Source of the DNA: Caballeronia hypogeia
GTDB taxonomy: Bacteria; Pseudomonadota; Gammaproteobacteria; Burkholderiales; Burkholderiaceae
NCBI RefSeq assembly: GCF_001544875.2
Contig: NZ_FCOA02000015.1
Coordinates: 62,001 to 126,000 of the forward strand
Direction: 5' to 3'
Length of the DNA stretch: 64,000 bases
Under the pieces are notes generated by a model, which searched no databases, was not told the origin of the DNA, and saw only the letters and a program-made list of their open reading frames with translations. Below, piece by piece: positions 54,215-62,011 of the stretch. The translations under genes and the position numbers were made by a program. The stretch's first letter is position 1, and each line of letters begins with the position of its first letter.

Positions 54215-54228
54215 AGGTCAAATGACCT
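54215..54228. promoter_or_regulatory. TetR-type operator over the amine oxidase promoter
   Basis: AGGTCAAATGACCT, a perfect AGGTCA/TGACCT palindrome. It overlaps the -10 box of the minus-strand promoter at 54227-54255 and lies 24 bases before the amine oxidase start, a position suited to repression. Confidence 0.7.
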
Positions 54229-54255
54229 TATATAGTGACAATTTCGACCTTGCAA
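54227..54255 (-). promoter_or_regulatory. Promoter of the amine oxidase operon
   Basis: On the minus strand TTGCAA (54255-54250) is followed, after 17 bases, by TATAAG (54232-54227). The -10 runs into the AGGTCA-type operator. Confidence 0.6.
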
Positions 54256-54396
54256 GTGATCTGAGCGAAATCCGACAATTGTTCTTCGGTTGAGAGTGCC
54301 TAGAAATACCTCGAAAAACGCAGCACAAGCCCGTCTCTTCAATGCGCCAAGCATCGCGTGGGCCAGGCGTAGGTGTTTTCACCAGCCGTCGATAGT

Positions 54397-54424
54397 TTGA
54401 CTAAAAGGTCAATCGACCTATAAC
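54397..54424 (+). promoter_or_regulatory. Porin promoter with embedded TetR-type operator
   Basis: TTGACT (54397-54402), 16-base spacer, TATAAC (54419-54424). The operator AGGTCAATCGACCT occupies 54406-54419, between the two boxes, where a bound repressor would exclude RNA polymerase. Confidence 0.65.
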
Positions 54425-54498
54425 CTCCGGATCGTCGTTGCCCCCGTTCGGTCTATTGGTTTTGAACTTTCCTCACCATCAATGTCATGGAGTGCCAG

Positions 54499-55563
54499 AT
54501 GAAACCTTGCCGTCTCTGTCCGTTCCTTGCGGCATTTCTCGCGGCGGCTGGCAGTGGTCCCGCGTCGGCGCAGTCGTCGGTTTCGCTATACGGGCTCCTC
54601 GACACTGGCGTGACCTACACCAACAATGTCGCCAGCGGCGATAGATCGGGCGCTGCCGTTCAGCTACAGTCCGGCGTCGCTGTTCCGGAACGATGGGGAA
54701 TGCTGGGCCGCGAAGACCTCGGCAACGACGCGTTCGTCACGTTTCGTCTGGAGAGCGGTTTTCAGACTTCGGACGGCAGGAATCTTGTCGCCGGAACGGC
54801 CTTTGGGCAGCAGGCATACGTGGGCGTTGGCGGTCCTTGGGGGACGGTGACGCTCGGCCGGCAGTACGACCTCGTCGGTGACGTCATGCCTGCCTATGCG
54901 ATCGGCGCTAATACGCCTGCGGGCCTGTTCGGATGGAGTCTCCCCGCGAACGCCGCAGGGGGATACGTGCTGGACAACCGCGTCTGGGGACTTCAGGTCG
55001 ATAACGCGGTCAAGTACGTCACGCCTGTCGTCGGTGGTTTCTCCGGGGGCGCGATGTACGGATTAGGAAACGTGCCCGGATCGGTCGCGAAGCGTTCGTC
55101 ATCGAGCTTCGTGATGACCTACGACAACAGCGCGTTCAGTGCGTCGTTGGGATACTTCGGGCAGAAGGACATTGCCGCGGGCGGGAATATTCACGACATC
55201 GTGGGGGGCATGGCGTACGCGCTCGGCGCGCTGCGCGTTTTCGGGCTGGCGTCGACCGTCTGGCAGACTACGGACGGCAGCCCACGCGCGAACACATATG
55301 AGTTGGGCGCGACCTATCAGTTCGATTCCGCGCTACAGGTCGGAGGAGGTTTTCAGTATCAGAAGCGCAATGGCGGCGTGGGGTCGGCCAATCAGGTGAC
55401 GTGTGCGGTGGACTATTTTCTTTCGAAGCGCACCGATGTCTACGCGGTCGCCACGCTCGCACACGATCACGGTTTCGGCGCCCAGGCGGAAGCGGGGCTG
55501 GGCGCAAATTCAAGCACGTCTGCTCAATCGGCCGTGCGGATCGGCATCAAGCACGCCTTCTGA
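54499..55563 (+). CDS. Outer-membrane general porin (Burkholderia type)
   Basis: A 354-residue porin of the trimeric 16-strand type. After a signal peptide (probable cleavage ASA/QSS near residue 24) comes SSVSLYGLLDTGVTYTNN, then ERWGMLGREDLGNDAFVTFRLESGF with the usual gene-family wording, and the protein ends in Phe (RIGIKHAF), the signal for BAM insertion. The ATG at 54499 is preferred to 54487 because GGAG lies 6 bases before it. The promoter carries a TetR-type operator shared with the divergent amine oxidase operon, so the porin is probably an inducible entry route for the same substrate. Confidence 0.92.
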   Translation: MKPCRLCPFLAAFLAAAGSGPASAQSSVSLYGLLDTGVTYTNNVASGDRSGAAVQLQSGVAVPERWGMLGREDLGNDAFVTFRLESGFQTSDGRNLVAGTAFGQQAYVGVGGPWGTVTLGRQYDLVGDVMPAYAIGANTPAGLFGWSLPANAAGGYVLDNRVWGLQVDNAVKYVTPVVGGFSGGAMYGLGNVPGSVAKRSSSSFVMTYDNSAFSASLGYFGQKDIAAGGNIHDIVGGMAYALGALRVFGLASTVWQTTDGSPRANTYELGATYQFDSALQVGGGFQYQKRNGGVGSANQVTCAVDYFLSKRTDVYAVATLAHDHGFGAQAEAGLGANSSTSAQSAVRIGIKHAF

Positions 55564-55567
55564 AGAT

Positions 55568-56230
55568 CTAAGCCATCGCGAGGCCGAGAACGGCTTGCAC
55601 CAGTTCGTCCTCGATGCCGCGGATATCCGAGGGAAAGCGATTGCGCTGGGGAATGAGCAGCATGAGCCCCTCGATCTGGCATCCGATCAATGCGGCCCGG
55701 CGGACCGCCTGGCTCGCATCCAGCGCGGGATTGACGCGCCTGACGAATTGTGCGAGCAGCTTGCGTTCGGCGACGTACATGTCGTCCATGAGGCTTCTGG
55801 CGAAATCATGCGTTTGAGCGAGCGCCCAGAAAGCGCCGAAGAGACTCTGCACGCGCGGCTTCTTGATGTCGTTCACGAGAAAGCGCACGACGGATTCGAG
55901 CTGGTCGCGCGGCGCCTTGGAGTCGTCGAGGAAGCGCGAGGCGTCTGTCACGTATCGGGCCATCGTTTCCTTGATGACCGCCTCCAGCACGTCTTCCCGC
56001 GTTTTGAAATAGTGCTGCACGTTCGAAAGCGACATGCCGGCGCTCGTCGCGAGCTTTCGCATGGTCAATGCGCCGTATCCTTCGGACGTGACGATTTCGG
56101 TCGCGCATTCCAGGACGCGCGCAAAGGTTTCCCGTCCGCGCCCGGTCAGCGTCCGCTCATGATCCGTGGGCGGGTCGCGTCTGTCGTCGGCACGCTTCTT
56201 TGAACCCGCAGGCAGGTCTGTCTTCATCAT
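55568..56230 (-). CDS. TetR-family transcriptional regulator
   Basis: A 220-residue TetR protein: helix-turn-helix at about 35-80 (RVLECATEIVTSEGYGALTMRKLA split over helices 1-2, then AGMSLSNVQHYFKTREDVL), with a ligand-binding C-terminal domain to residue 220. The 95-base upstream region holds one copy of the AGGTCA-type palindrome. Matching sites lie at the amine oxidase and porin promoters, making this protein the obvious candidate to bind them. The ligand is probably an amine, aldehyde or aromatic acid of the pathway. Confidence 0.92.
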   Translation of the reverse strand: MMKTDLPAGSKKRADDRRDPPTDHERTLTGRGRETFARVLECATEIVTSEGYGALTMRKLATSAGMSLSNVQHYFKTREDVLEAVIKETMARYVTDASRFLDDSKAPRDQLESVVRFLVNDIKKPRVQSLFGAFWALAQTHDFARSLMDDMYVAERKLLAQFVRRVNPALDASQAVRRAALIGCQIEGLMLLIPQRNRFPSDIRGIEDELVQAVLGLAMA

Positions 56231-56289
56231 CCATCGTCAAGTGCGTCGAGACGATGGATTTTGCTGCATTCGTAAGGAACATGCAAGAT

Positions 56290-56303
56290 AGGTCAAACGA
56301 CCA
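56290..56303. promoter_or_regulatory. TetR-type operator upstream of the tetR gene
   Basis: AGGTCAAACGACCA, matching the operators at 54215 and 54406 except at the last positions. On the minus strand it overlaps a TTGACC that could be the -35 box of tetR, so autoregulation is likely. Confidence 0.65.
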
Positions 56304-56326
56304 ACGACGCCGTGGGCAGAGTCGTT

Positions 56327-56860
56327 TTACGCTTTCCAGACCCGCGGAACGCGGTGAAAGTTGCGGTCGAAGTAAATCAGGCTGTCGCCGTCGTTACGCA
56401 CCTTGACGTCGGTCGTTTCCACGAACATCACGGCGTGCGAGCCCACATCCTTCGCTTCGACGATTCTTCCCTGCAAGCTCGCCAGCGCGCCGCGCAACAC
56501 GGGCACGCCGTTCCGGCCCTCATCCCATACCGGAAGCTGGAAGCGTTCTTCCATCGAGAGTCCGGTGAGGCCGGCGAAGTGGCGCGCGATACTTTCCAGA
56601 CTCGCCGGCAGCACGTTGATGCAAACATGACGATTGCCGTCGAACACGGCGTGCATCGCGCTGGATCGATTCAGGCAGACGAGCAAGGTCGGCGGCGCAT
56701 CCGTGACGGAACACACGGCGCTCGCCGTGATTCCGCATTGGCCGTGCGGGCCCGCCGTCGTGATGACGTTGACCGCGGCGCCGAGATGAGCCATCGCCTG
56801 CCGGAACTGCTGGCGCACGGGGTCGATTTCGGTTTGAATCTGACTGGGGTTGGCGGACAT
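56327..56860 (-). CDS. iacG: Flavin reductase, IacG-like
   Basis: A 177-residue protein of the flavin reductase (DIM6/NTAB, HpaC-like) family: FRQAMAHLGAAVNVITTAGPHG, GITASAVCSVTDAPPTLLVCLN and the VPVLRGALASLQGRIVE block. It supplies reduced flavin to a two-component monooxygenase, here presumably the IacA-like enzyme at 59743-60912. It is the last gene of the minus-strand iac-type series and keeps the order A-B-I-H-E-G known from described iac clusters. Confidence 0.87.
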   Translation of the reverse strand: MSANPSQIQTEIDPVRQQFRQAMAHLGAAVNVITTAGPHGQCGITASAVCSVTDAPPTLLVCLNRSSAMHAVFDGNRHVCINVLPASLESIARHFAGLTGLSMEERFQLPVWDEGRNGVPVLRGALASLQGRIVEAKDVGSHAVMFVETTDVKVRNDGDSLIYFDRNFHRVPRVWKA

Positions 56861-56878
56861 GATGTCGGAGTCTCCTTC

Positions 56879-57622
56879 TTAGCGCATGAACAGGCCGCCG
56901 TTGATATCCCAGCACGCGCCATTGGCGAAGTACGCGTCGGGCGCGGCCAGCATGATCGCGACATCCGCGATGTAGGCAGCGGACCCCAGCCTGCCCACCG
57001 GAATCCCGGCGATGACCTTCTCCAGCTTGTCCGCAGGAACGCTCTCATGCACGATCGGCAGATCGAGCGGGCCCGGCGAAATCGCGTTGACCGTGACGCC
57101 CTGAGCGGCCAGATCTCGCGCGAATACCTTGGTGAGCGTGATGGCGCCGCCTTTCGCGGCCGCATAGTGCGCGCCCGTGGCGGAGCCGCCGTTCTGTCCC
57201 GCAAGCGACGCGATATTCACGATGCGCCCGACGCCCCTGGCCGCAAAGTGCTGACCGAATACCTGACAGCCGAACAAGACGCTGCGCAGATTCACGTCGA
57301 TGACCTGATCGAACTGCTCGGCGGTGATCTCCATGACCGGAATGACCTTCGACGCGCCCGCGTTGTTCACGAGCACATCGATTGCGCCCCAGCGCTCGAG
57401 CACGGTATCGCGTGCGCTTTCGAAATCGGCTTTCGACGTGACATCTAACTTCAGCGCGAATGCGCTCGAACCGTCGCTGCTCAGATCGCGGGCCGCGGCC
57501 TGCGCGGCCTCGACGGCGATATCGGCCAATGCGACCTTGTAGCCGGCCTCGTGAAAGCGCCGCGCGACGACCGCGCCCAAACCTCTCGCGGCTCCGGTAA
57601 CCAGTACGATTCTCTTTGACAT
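56879..57622 (-). CDS. iacE: Short-chain dehydrogenase/reductase, IacE-like
   Basis: A 247-residue classical SDR: TGAARGLG at 9-16, NNAG at 87-90, S139, Y153 and K157. The ATG at 57622 is chosen by family length; the frame is open further upstream. In iac clusters the SDR IacE acts on the hydroxylated indole-3-acetate product made by IacA. The position between the amidase-like and flavin reductase genes fits that assignment. Confidence 0.85.
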   Translation of the reverse strand: MSKRIVLVTGAARGLGAVVARRFHEAGYKVALADIAVEAAQAAARDLSSDGSSAFALKLDVTSKADFESARDTVLERWGAIDVLVNNAGASKVIPVMEITAEQFDQVIDVNLRSVLFGCQVFGQHFAARGVGRIVNIASLAGQNGGSATGAHYAAAKGGAITLTKVFARDLAAQGVTVNAISPGPLDLPIVHESVPADKLEKVIAGIPVGRLGSAAYIADVAIMLAAPDAYFANGACWDINGGLFMR

Positions 57623-57635
57623 ACTCTCGATTCCC

Positions 57636-58787
57636 TTATACGTTCGATGCGTGGCTGACGAGCATCGCTTCGATGTGCGCGGCCACGGCGCATACCTTCT
57701 CATCCTCTCCCTTGCGCCCGACGATCTGCAACCCGGCCTTGAGCATCGAACCCTCGATGGCGACGGGCAGCGTCAGCGCGGGATGTCCGCTCAGGTTGAA
57801 AGGCCGGATCAGCGACGACATGCCGATCACCGATGTCCCGGCGCGCGCCGCATCGATCGTGATCGGCAGGGCGGGCATGGTCGGCAGCACGAGCACATCG
57901 GCTTCTTCGAGCGTGCGGTCCACTTCGTCCGTGAATGCGCGCCGCACGCGCTCGGCGGCCTCCAGGCCGGCATCCGTCGTATTCGCCGCGGCACGCAATC
58001 TGCCTTCGATATCGCCCCCGAGCTTGCCGCTGTCCACGAGATGGCCGAACGCGCGCCATGTCTCCGCGTTGATGACCGCGAGGCCTGCCGCGAATGCATC
58101 CTTCATGGATTCCAGTCTGAACTTGCGCGATGCGAGTCCGGCGGTGCCGACCGCCGCGGCCACCGCGCGCGCGATCGCCTCATCTGCGTCCACGTCGAGC
58201 AACGCCACGCGTGCCGAAGATGCATCGCGGCGCGCGCGGCCGACCTGAAACGAAGGATCGATCGCCAGCATGACGTCGATGATCGTGTTCATGTCGCGCG
58301 CGAAGGGACCGACGCAATCAAGTGAGGTCTCACGAGGCGCGACGCCTTTGCGCGACACGCGTCCGAACGTCGGCTTGAGGCCGAACACGCCGCAGCATGC
58401 AGCGGGACCGCGAATGGAACCGCCGGTATCGGTGCCGAGCGCGGCATCGACGAGCTTCTGGCCGACCGCCGACGCCGAGCCGCTCGACGAGCCGCCCGGA
58501 ATGCGCGTCTCGTCCTGCGGATTGCGCGGCGTGCCGCAAAAGTCGTTGATGCCGGTCATGCCGAACGCGAGTTCGTGCATGTTGGTCTTGCCGGTGATGC
58601 GCCAGCCCGCGTCGAGCAGCCGCTGCACGACTTCGGCGTGCTCGCGGGCGGGCGGCGAGTCGGCGAGCGCGCGGCTGGCGGCGGTCGTCGCATATCCGGC
58701 GATGTCGATGCTGTCCTTGATCGCGATCGTGGGCGCGTTCGCATTGTCACGAGCGCCGAGATCGAGCGTTTGCAGAATGGCGCTCAT
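57636..58787 (-). CDS. iacH: Amidase-signature protein, IacH-like
   Basis: A 383-residue amidase-signature enzyme. The Ser-Ser-Lys triad is K24 (IAIKDS), S100 (GGSSSGSA) and S124 (GTDTGGSIRGP), with the 24-residue serine spacing of the family. The ATG at 58787 overlaps the preceding stop (ATGA). IacH of indole-acetate clusters is an amidase-like protein thought to take part in the later ring-processing steps; its exact reaction is not settled as far as I know. Confidence 0.87.
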   Translation of the reverse strand: MSAILQTLDLGARDNANAPTIAIKDSIDIAGYATTAASRALADSPPAREHAEVVQRLLDAGWRITGKTNMHELAFGMTGINDFCGTPRNPQDETRIPGGSSSGSASAVGQKLVDAALGTDTGGSIRGPAACCGVFGLKPTFGRVSRKGVAPRETSLDCVGPFARDMNTIIDVMLAIDPSFQVGRARRDASSARVALLDVDADEAIARAVAAAVGTAGLASRKFRLESMKDAFAAGLAVINAETWRAFGHLVDSGKLGGDIEGRLRAAANTTDAGLEAAERVRRAFTDEVDRTLEEADVLVLPTMPALPITIDAARAGTSVIGMSSLIRPFNLSGHPALTLPVAIEGSMLKAGLQIVGRKGEDEKVCAVAAHIEAMLVSHASNV

Positions 58788-59308
58788 GTAGACATTCCTT
58801 TGACTGGATTCACGTGCCACGGCGCGTCGAACAGGCGCTCGGTGCGGAAGTGCCGGATCAGCCACGTCGATTCATCGTGCGGAGAGGGCATGAAGTCGAC
58901 TTCGAGACGGGCCGCGATGAGCTCCGCTTTCGCATCGACATAGCCGGAGGCCTGCAGCATGATCCAGCGGCCTTTCGCCGTATCGCCTTCGACTTCGACG
59001 TGCTCGGCGGTGAGAAAGTGCACGTTGGTCGCGAAATGCGGCGTGGGCGGCAGATAGCGAGCGAGCATGGCGACGATCTCGCGCGGCCCTTGCAGCCGGC
59101 CGAACTTGTTCGCGTACTGCGGGCCGATGCCTTCCCACACGGCGTCGTCGCTGAAGAGCGCGGCGAGCGATTCGCCTTCGAGCGCGCGCGCGGGCACGTC
59201 GCACAGCGCCATGTAGCGCGCAATGGTCTTGCGCACCGCGTTCTGCGCTTCGAGCGCGCGCAGACGCGCCTGCAGGCTCGCGATGATCGAGTCGTTCATT
59301 GCGGTCAT
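58784..59308 (-). CDS. iacI: SnoaL/NTF2-fold protein, IacI-like
   Basis: A 174-residue protein with an N-terminal helix (ASLQARLRALEAQNAVRKTIARYM split) and a SnoaL-like domain (ALEGESLAALFSDDAVWEGIG, LQGPREIVAMLARYLPP). In iac clusters a protein of this fold sits between IacB and IacH, as here. Its function there is not established. It is coupled to the amidase gene by a 4-base overlap. Confidence 0.83.
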   Translation of the reverse strand: MTAMNDSIIASLQARLRALEAQNAVRKTIARYMALCDVPARALEGESLAALFSDDAVWEGIGPQYANKFGRLQGPREIVAMLARYLPPTPHFATNVHFLTAEHVEVEGDTAKGRWIMLQASGYVDAKAELIAARLEVDFMPSPHDESTWLIRHFRTERLFDAPWHVNPVKGMST

Positions 59309-59312
59309 CGGA

Positions 59313-59690
59313 TCACGCGTTATTGCCGGCGATGGGCGGAACGGTCAGCGCGCGGCCCACGCGCGCTTCGATCTTGCCGTAGCGCCACAGGTTGTATTCG
59401 CCGACGGGGGTCGTGCGATACAGATTGCACACGGCGACCGCGGTGTCGAAATCGGCGACATCGGCCATGATGTAGAACGTCCACGGCGCGCCATCCGCGT
59501 TGCCGACGACGAGCCGGTCGTCATCCATCACGCCGAGCACGCGCACGTTTTCCATCGCTTCGACGGCGTTGAGCATCTTGCTGTAGGCCTGCCACACTTC
59601 GCCGATCTGTTCGCGCGGCAGGTCGAAGAAGTTTTGCGAGACGCCGCAGCAGAACAGCACGCGCAGCGGCAGGTTACGGGTATCGGTCAT
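59313..59690 (-). CDS. iacB: Small protein, IacB-like
   Basis: A 125-residue soluble protein without a signal peptide (LPLRVLFCCGVSQNFFDLP, MENVRVLGVMDDDRLVVGN, PVGEYNLWRYGKIEARVG). I recognise it as IacB-like mainly by size, its position after the IacA-like gene and its neighbour IacI. The fold looks like a small ferredoxin-like alpha/beta domain. Its function is not known to me. Confidence 0.72.
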   Translation of the reverse strand: MTDTRNLPLRVLFCCGVSQNFFDLPREQIGEVWQAYSKMLNAVEAMENVRVLGVMDDDRLVVGNADGAPWTFYIMADVADFDTAVAVCNLYRTTPVGEYNLWRYGKIEARVGRALTVPPIAGNNA

Positions 59691-59742
59691 GAGGTGTTTG
59701 CCTTTGTCTTGAGTGAGTCTTCGAGATTCTTGGAGAGCGGGA

Positions 59743-60912
59743 TCACAGATAGCCGGGAATCGGCTGAACGCCGACGAACACGGCGCCCGCTCCGTCGTAG
59801 TTGCCTTCGCCGAGGAACGCGTGCTGCGTCACGACCATGGCGTCGCGCACGAGGCGCTGCAGCGGATGGTTGCGATAGATTGCCATCGTGCCGCCGAGGC
59901 GATACGCACGGTTCACGACCTCGGCGCCTTCCCGCGCGATCTGCGTTGCCGAGAGGCGCAAGAGGCTCACCTGATCGGGCGTGACCTCGTTGCCGGCGAG
60001 GATGGACTGCCAGACGCTGTCGGTCGTATCGAAGAAGAACGCGCGCGCGGAACGCAACTGCGCTTCCGCCTTGGCGAGCTCGATGCGGTAGTAGGCGCGA
60101 TCGGCGAGTTGCGGCGCGCCTGTCGTGGTCTTGCGTCCGCCGGCCATGTTGTTTGCGACATCGAGCGCGGCGCGCGCGAGACCCAGATTCACGACCGCGA
60201 GCACTTGCGCGGCGTAAGCGATGGTCGGATAGCGATATAGCGGCTCGTCGATGGTGGGCGTACCGCCGCGCACGAAGGTCCAGTCGTCCGCCACGAACTG
60301 GTCCGTCACGCGCAGATCGTGACTGCCGGTGCCTTGCATGCCGACCACGTTCCAGTTCTCGACGATCTCCACCTGCGCCGGCCTGAACACGGCCGTGCGC
60401 GGCTTGCCCGGCGCTTCGCCCGGCTTGCCCGTGCCGATGCCCACGCCGAGCCAGTCCGCGCCCTTGCAGCCGCTCGCGAACTTCCACGTGCCGTTCACCC
60501 GGTAGCCGCCAGCTTCCGGCGCGGCGTTCTGCACGGGAAAGAGCCCGCCCGCGAAGACCTGATCGGGACCGCTTGCATAGATGGCGGCTTGCGTATCGAC
60601 CGGCAGCGCGGCGAGATACAGGTTTGCGCTGCCGAAGCTCGCGACCCACGCGGCGGAGCCGTCCGCGGTCGCAATGCGCTCGATCATTTCGAGGAATTCG
60701 CCGGGTGCGCGCGCATCGCCGCCGAAGCGCTTCGGCGTGGCCGCGCGGTAGATGCCGGCGCGTTTCAGCTTCTCGATGACATCGCGCGGCACATGCGAGA
60801 GGCGCTCGAATTCCTCGCGTCGCTGGGCGATCTCCGCGATGACGTCATCGAGCGTGAGCGCCTCGGGTTCGACGGCGTAGTCCATTGTCTTGATTGCAGC
60901 GGCGAGCGACAT
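59743..60912 (-). CDS. iacA: Flavin-dependent monooxygenase of acyl-CoA dehydrogenase fold, IacA-like
   Basis: A 389-residue protein of the acyl-CoA dehydrogenase superfamily, in the branch of two-component flavin monooxygenases: VIEKLKRAGIYRAATPKRFGG near 45-65, DGSAAWVASFGSANLYLAAL and GTWKFASGCKGADWLGVG. IacA performs the first hydroxylation of indole-3-acetate using reduced flavin from IacG. GGAGACACCCC precedes the ATG. The gene begins the A-B-I-H-E-G series. Confidence 0.85.
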   Translation of the reverse strand: MSLAAAIKTMDYAVEPEALTLDDVIAEIAQRREEFERLSHVPRDVIEKLKRAGIYRAATPKRFGGDARAPGEFLEMIERIATADGSAAWVASFGSANLYLAALPVDTQAAIYASGPDQVFAGGLFPVQNAAPEAGGYRVNGTWKFASGCKGADWLGVGIGTGKPGEAPGKPRTAVFRPAQVEIVENWNVVGMQGTGSHDLRVTDQFVADDWTFVRGGTPTIDEPLYRYPTIAYAAQVLAVVNLGLARAALDVANNMAGGRKTTTGAPQLADRAYYRIELAKAEAQLRSARAFFFDTTDSVWQSILAGNEVTPDQVSLLRLSATQIAREGAEVVNRAYRLGGTMAIYRNHPLQRLVRDAMVVTQHAFLGEGNYDGAGAVFVGVQPIPGYL

Positions 60913-61078
60913 GGGGTGTCTCCGTTTATTGTCTTGATGAGAAGTAAGGTGCGCGGTATGCAGGTCGCATCCGATGACACCAGTCTAGGAAAGCAAAAAA
61001 GCAGGAACAATTGGGAAGAGACGATGCTGCCGGGTGCAAATCACCCACCCGCCTAAAGAAATCCTTAGCGACGGCGCG

Positions 61079-61453
61079 CTATCGCCCGAGCGCGCGGGCG
61101 GTTTTGCCGCCGAGCCCGAAGTCGGTGTTGGGAATGTCCTTGATCATCACGCGAGTCGACTGCAAGGGGACGTCGAGTATCCCGGCGCTGGTCCTGCACA
61201 GATGGGCGATCAATGCTTCTTTTTGCGCTTCCGTGCGTCCCGCGATCAGGATCGCGACGATCACGGGCAGCGCGGCCGGCGTGAGCTTGCCGCCCAGTCC
61301 GATATTCGCCGCAGGCAGCTCGGACAGCAGAATGCGCACGGACTCCGCGGGCGCGCCGATTGCATCGACGGTTGCTTGCGTGAGGCCTTGAATCAGCGAG
61401 GCCTTGCGTTCGTCCGCGTGGCCCTGAGGAAGATAGACTTCGAGTGTTGGCAT
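61079..61453 (-). CDS. Fused double 4-oxalocrotonate-tautomerase-like protein
   Basis: A 124-residue protein containing two tautomerase units in a row. The first begins with Pro directly after the initiator Met (MPTLEVYLPQG), and the second begins ALPVIVAILIAGRT near residue 62; both end in a FGLGG/IGLGG turn. Tautomerases use an N-terminal proline as catalytic base, which is why the ATG at 61453 is chosen over an earlier one at 61489 with a longer N terminus. It lies between the IacD-like and IacA-like genes. I do not know a tautomerase as a standard member of iac clusters. It may isomerise a ring-cleavage or enol intermediate. Confidence 0.8.
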   Translation of the reverse strand: MPTLEVYLPQGHADERKASLIQGLTQATVDAIGAPAESVRILLSELPAANIGLGGKLTPAALPVIVAILIAGRTEAQKEALIAHLCRTSAGILDVPLQSTRVMIKDIPNTDFGLGGKTARALGR

Positions 61454-61510
61454 GGGTGTGTCAGGAGAGACGGGCGCATCGGCGCACATGCGCGCCGATG
61501 CGCCCGATCA

Positions 61511-62011
61511 TCAGAGCAGGAAGCCGATGGCGCTCAGCGCTTCGGTCGAATCGATCAGGCGGATGACTTTCTCGACGAGCTTCGGCTCGCCGCTCGCCAT
61601 GCTGATCTTGTGCGTGAGGTCGGCGGCGAAGATGGTCGAGACGCCACGCTTGTACGCGATGATGATCTGCGAGGACTTCACTTCGACGAGGTCCGCGCCA
61701 TCGCTCGACAGCGTGAAGCGCGACACGGTGCGCACCGTGCGGGCCGCGTCGGATGCGGACGCCGAATAGCCCGAGGTCATGCGCTGCACGCGCAGTTGGC
61801 GCATGTGCTGATCGTCGTAAGCATAGTTCAGCGTGGCGGCGAAGTCGGTCGCGTTCGGATCGATCGGCACCACATAGAAGCCCTTCGGGTCCCACAGCTC
61901 GAGCCACGCGTGATAGTCGCGGCGATCCAGCAGTTCGGCCTCGCGCCAGATGAATTCGATCGCGCGCGCGAAAGTCTGTTGAGAGAAGAGTGCGTTGCGA
62001 TCATCCATCAT
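61511..62011 (-). CDS. iacD: Ring-hydroxylating dioxygenase small subunit, IacD-like
   Basis: A 166-residue protein of the aromatic-ring-hydroxylating dioxygenase beta-subunit family (NTF2-like fold): FIWREAELLDRRDYHAWLELWDP and the C-terminal TLSSDGADLVEVKSSQIIIAYKRG pattern. The ATG at 62011 overlaps the large-subunit stop and has GGAG 6 bases before it. It forms the oxygenase with the IacC-like protein. Confidence 0.87.
   Translation of the reverse strand: MMDDRNALFSQQTFARAIEFIWREAELLDRRDYHAWLELWDPKGFYVVPIDPNATDFAATLNYAYDDQHMRQLRVQRMTSGYSASASDAARTVRTVSRFTLSSDGADLVEVKSSQIIIAYKRGVSTIFAADLTHKISMASGEPKLVEKVIRLIDSTEALSAIGFLL

Noticed and set aside
61032..61046. GGGTG/CACCC hairpin between the tautomerase and IacA-like genes
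   Set aside because: Only five pairs and no T-run on the transcribed strand, so it was not called a terminator.
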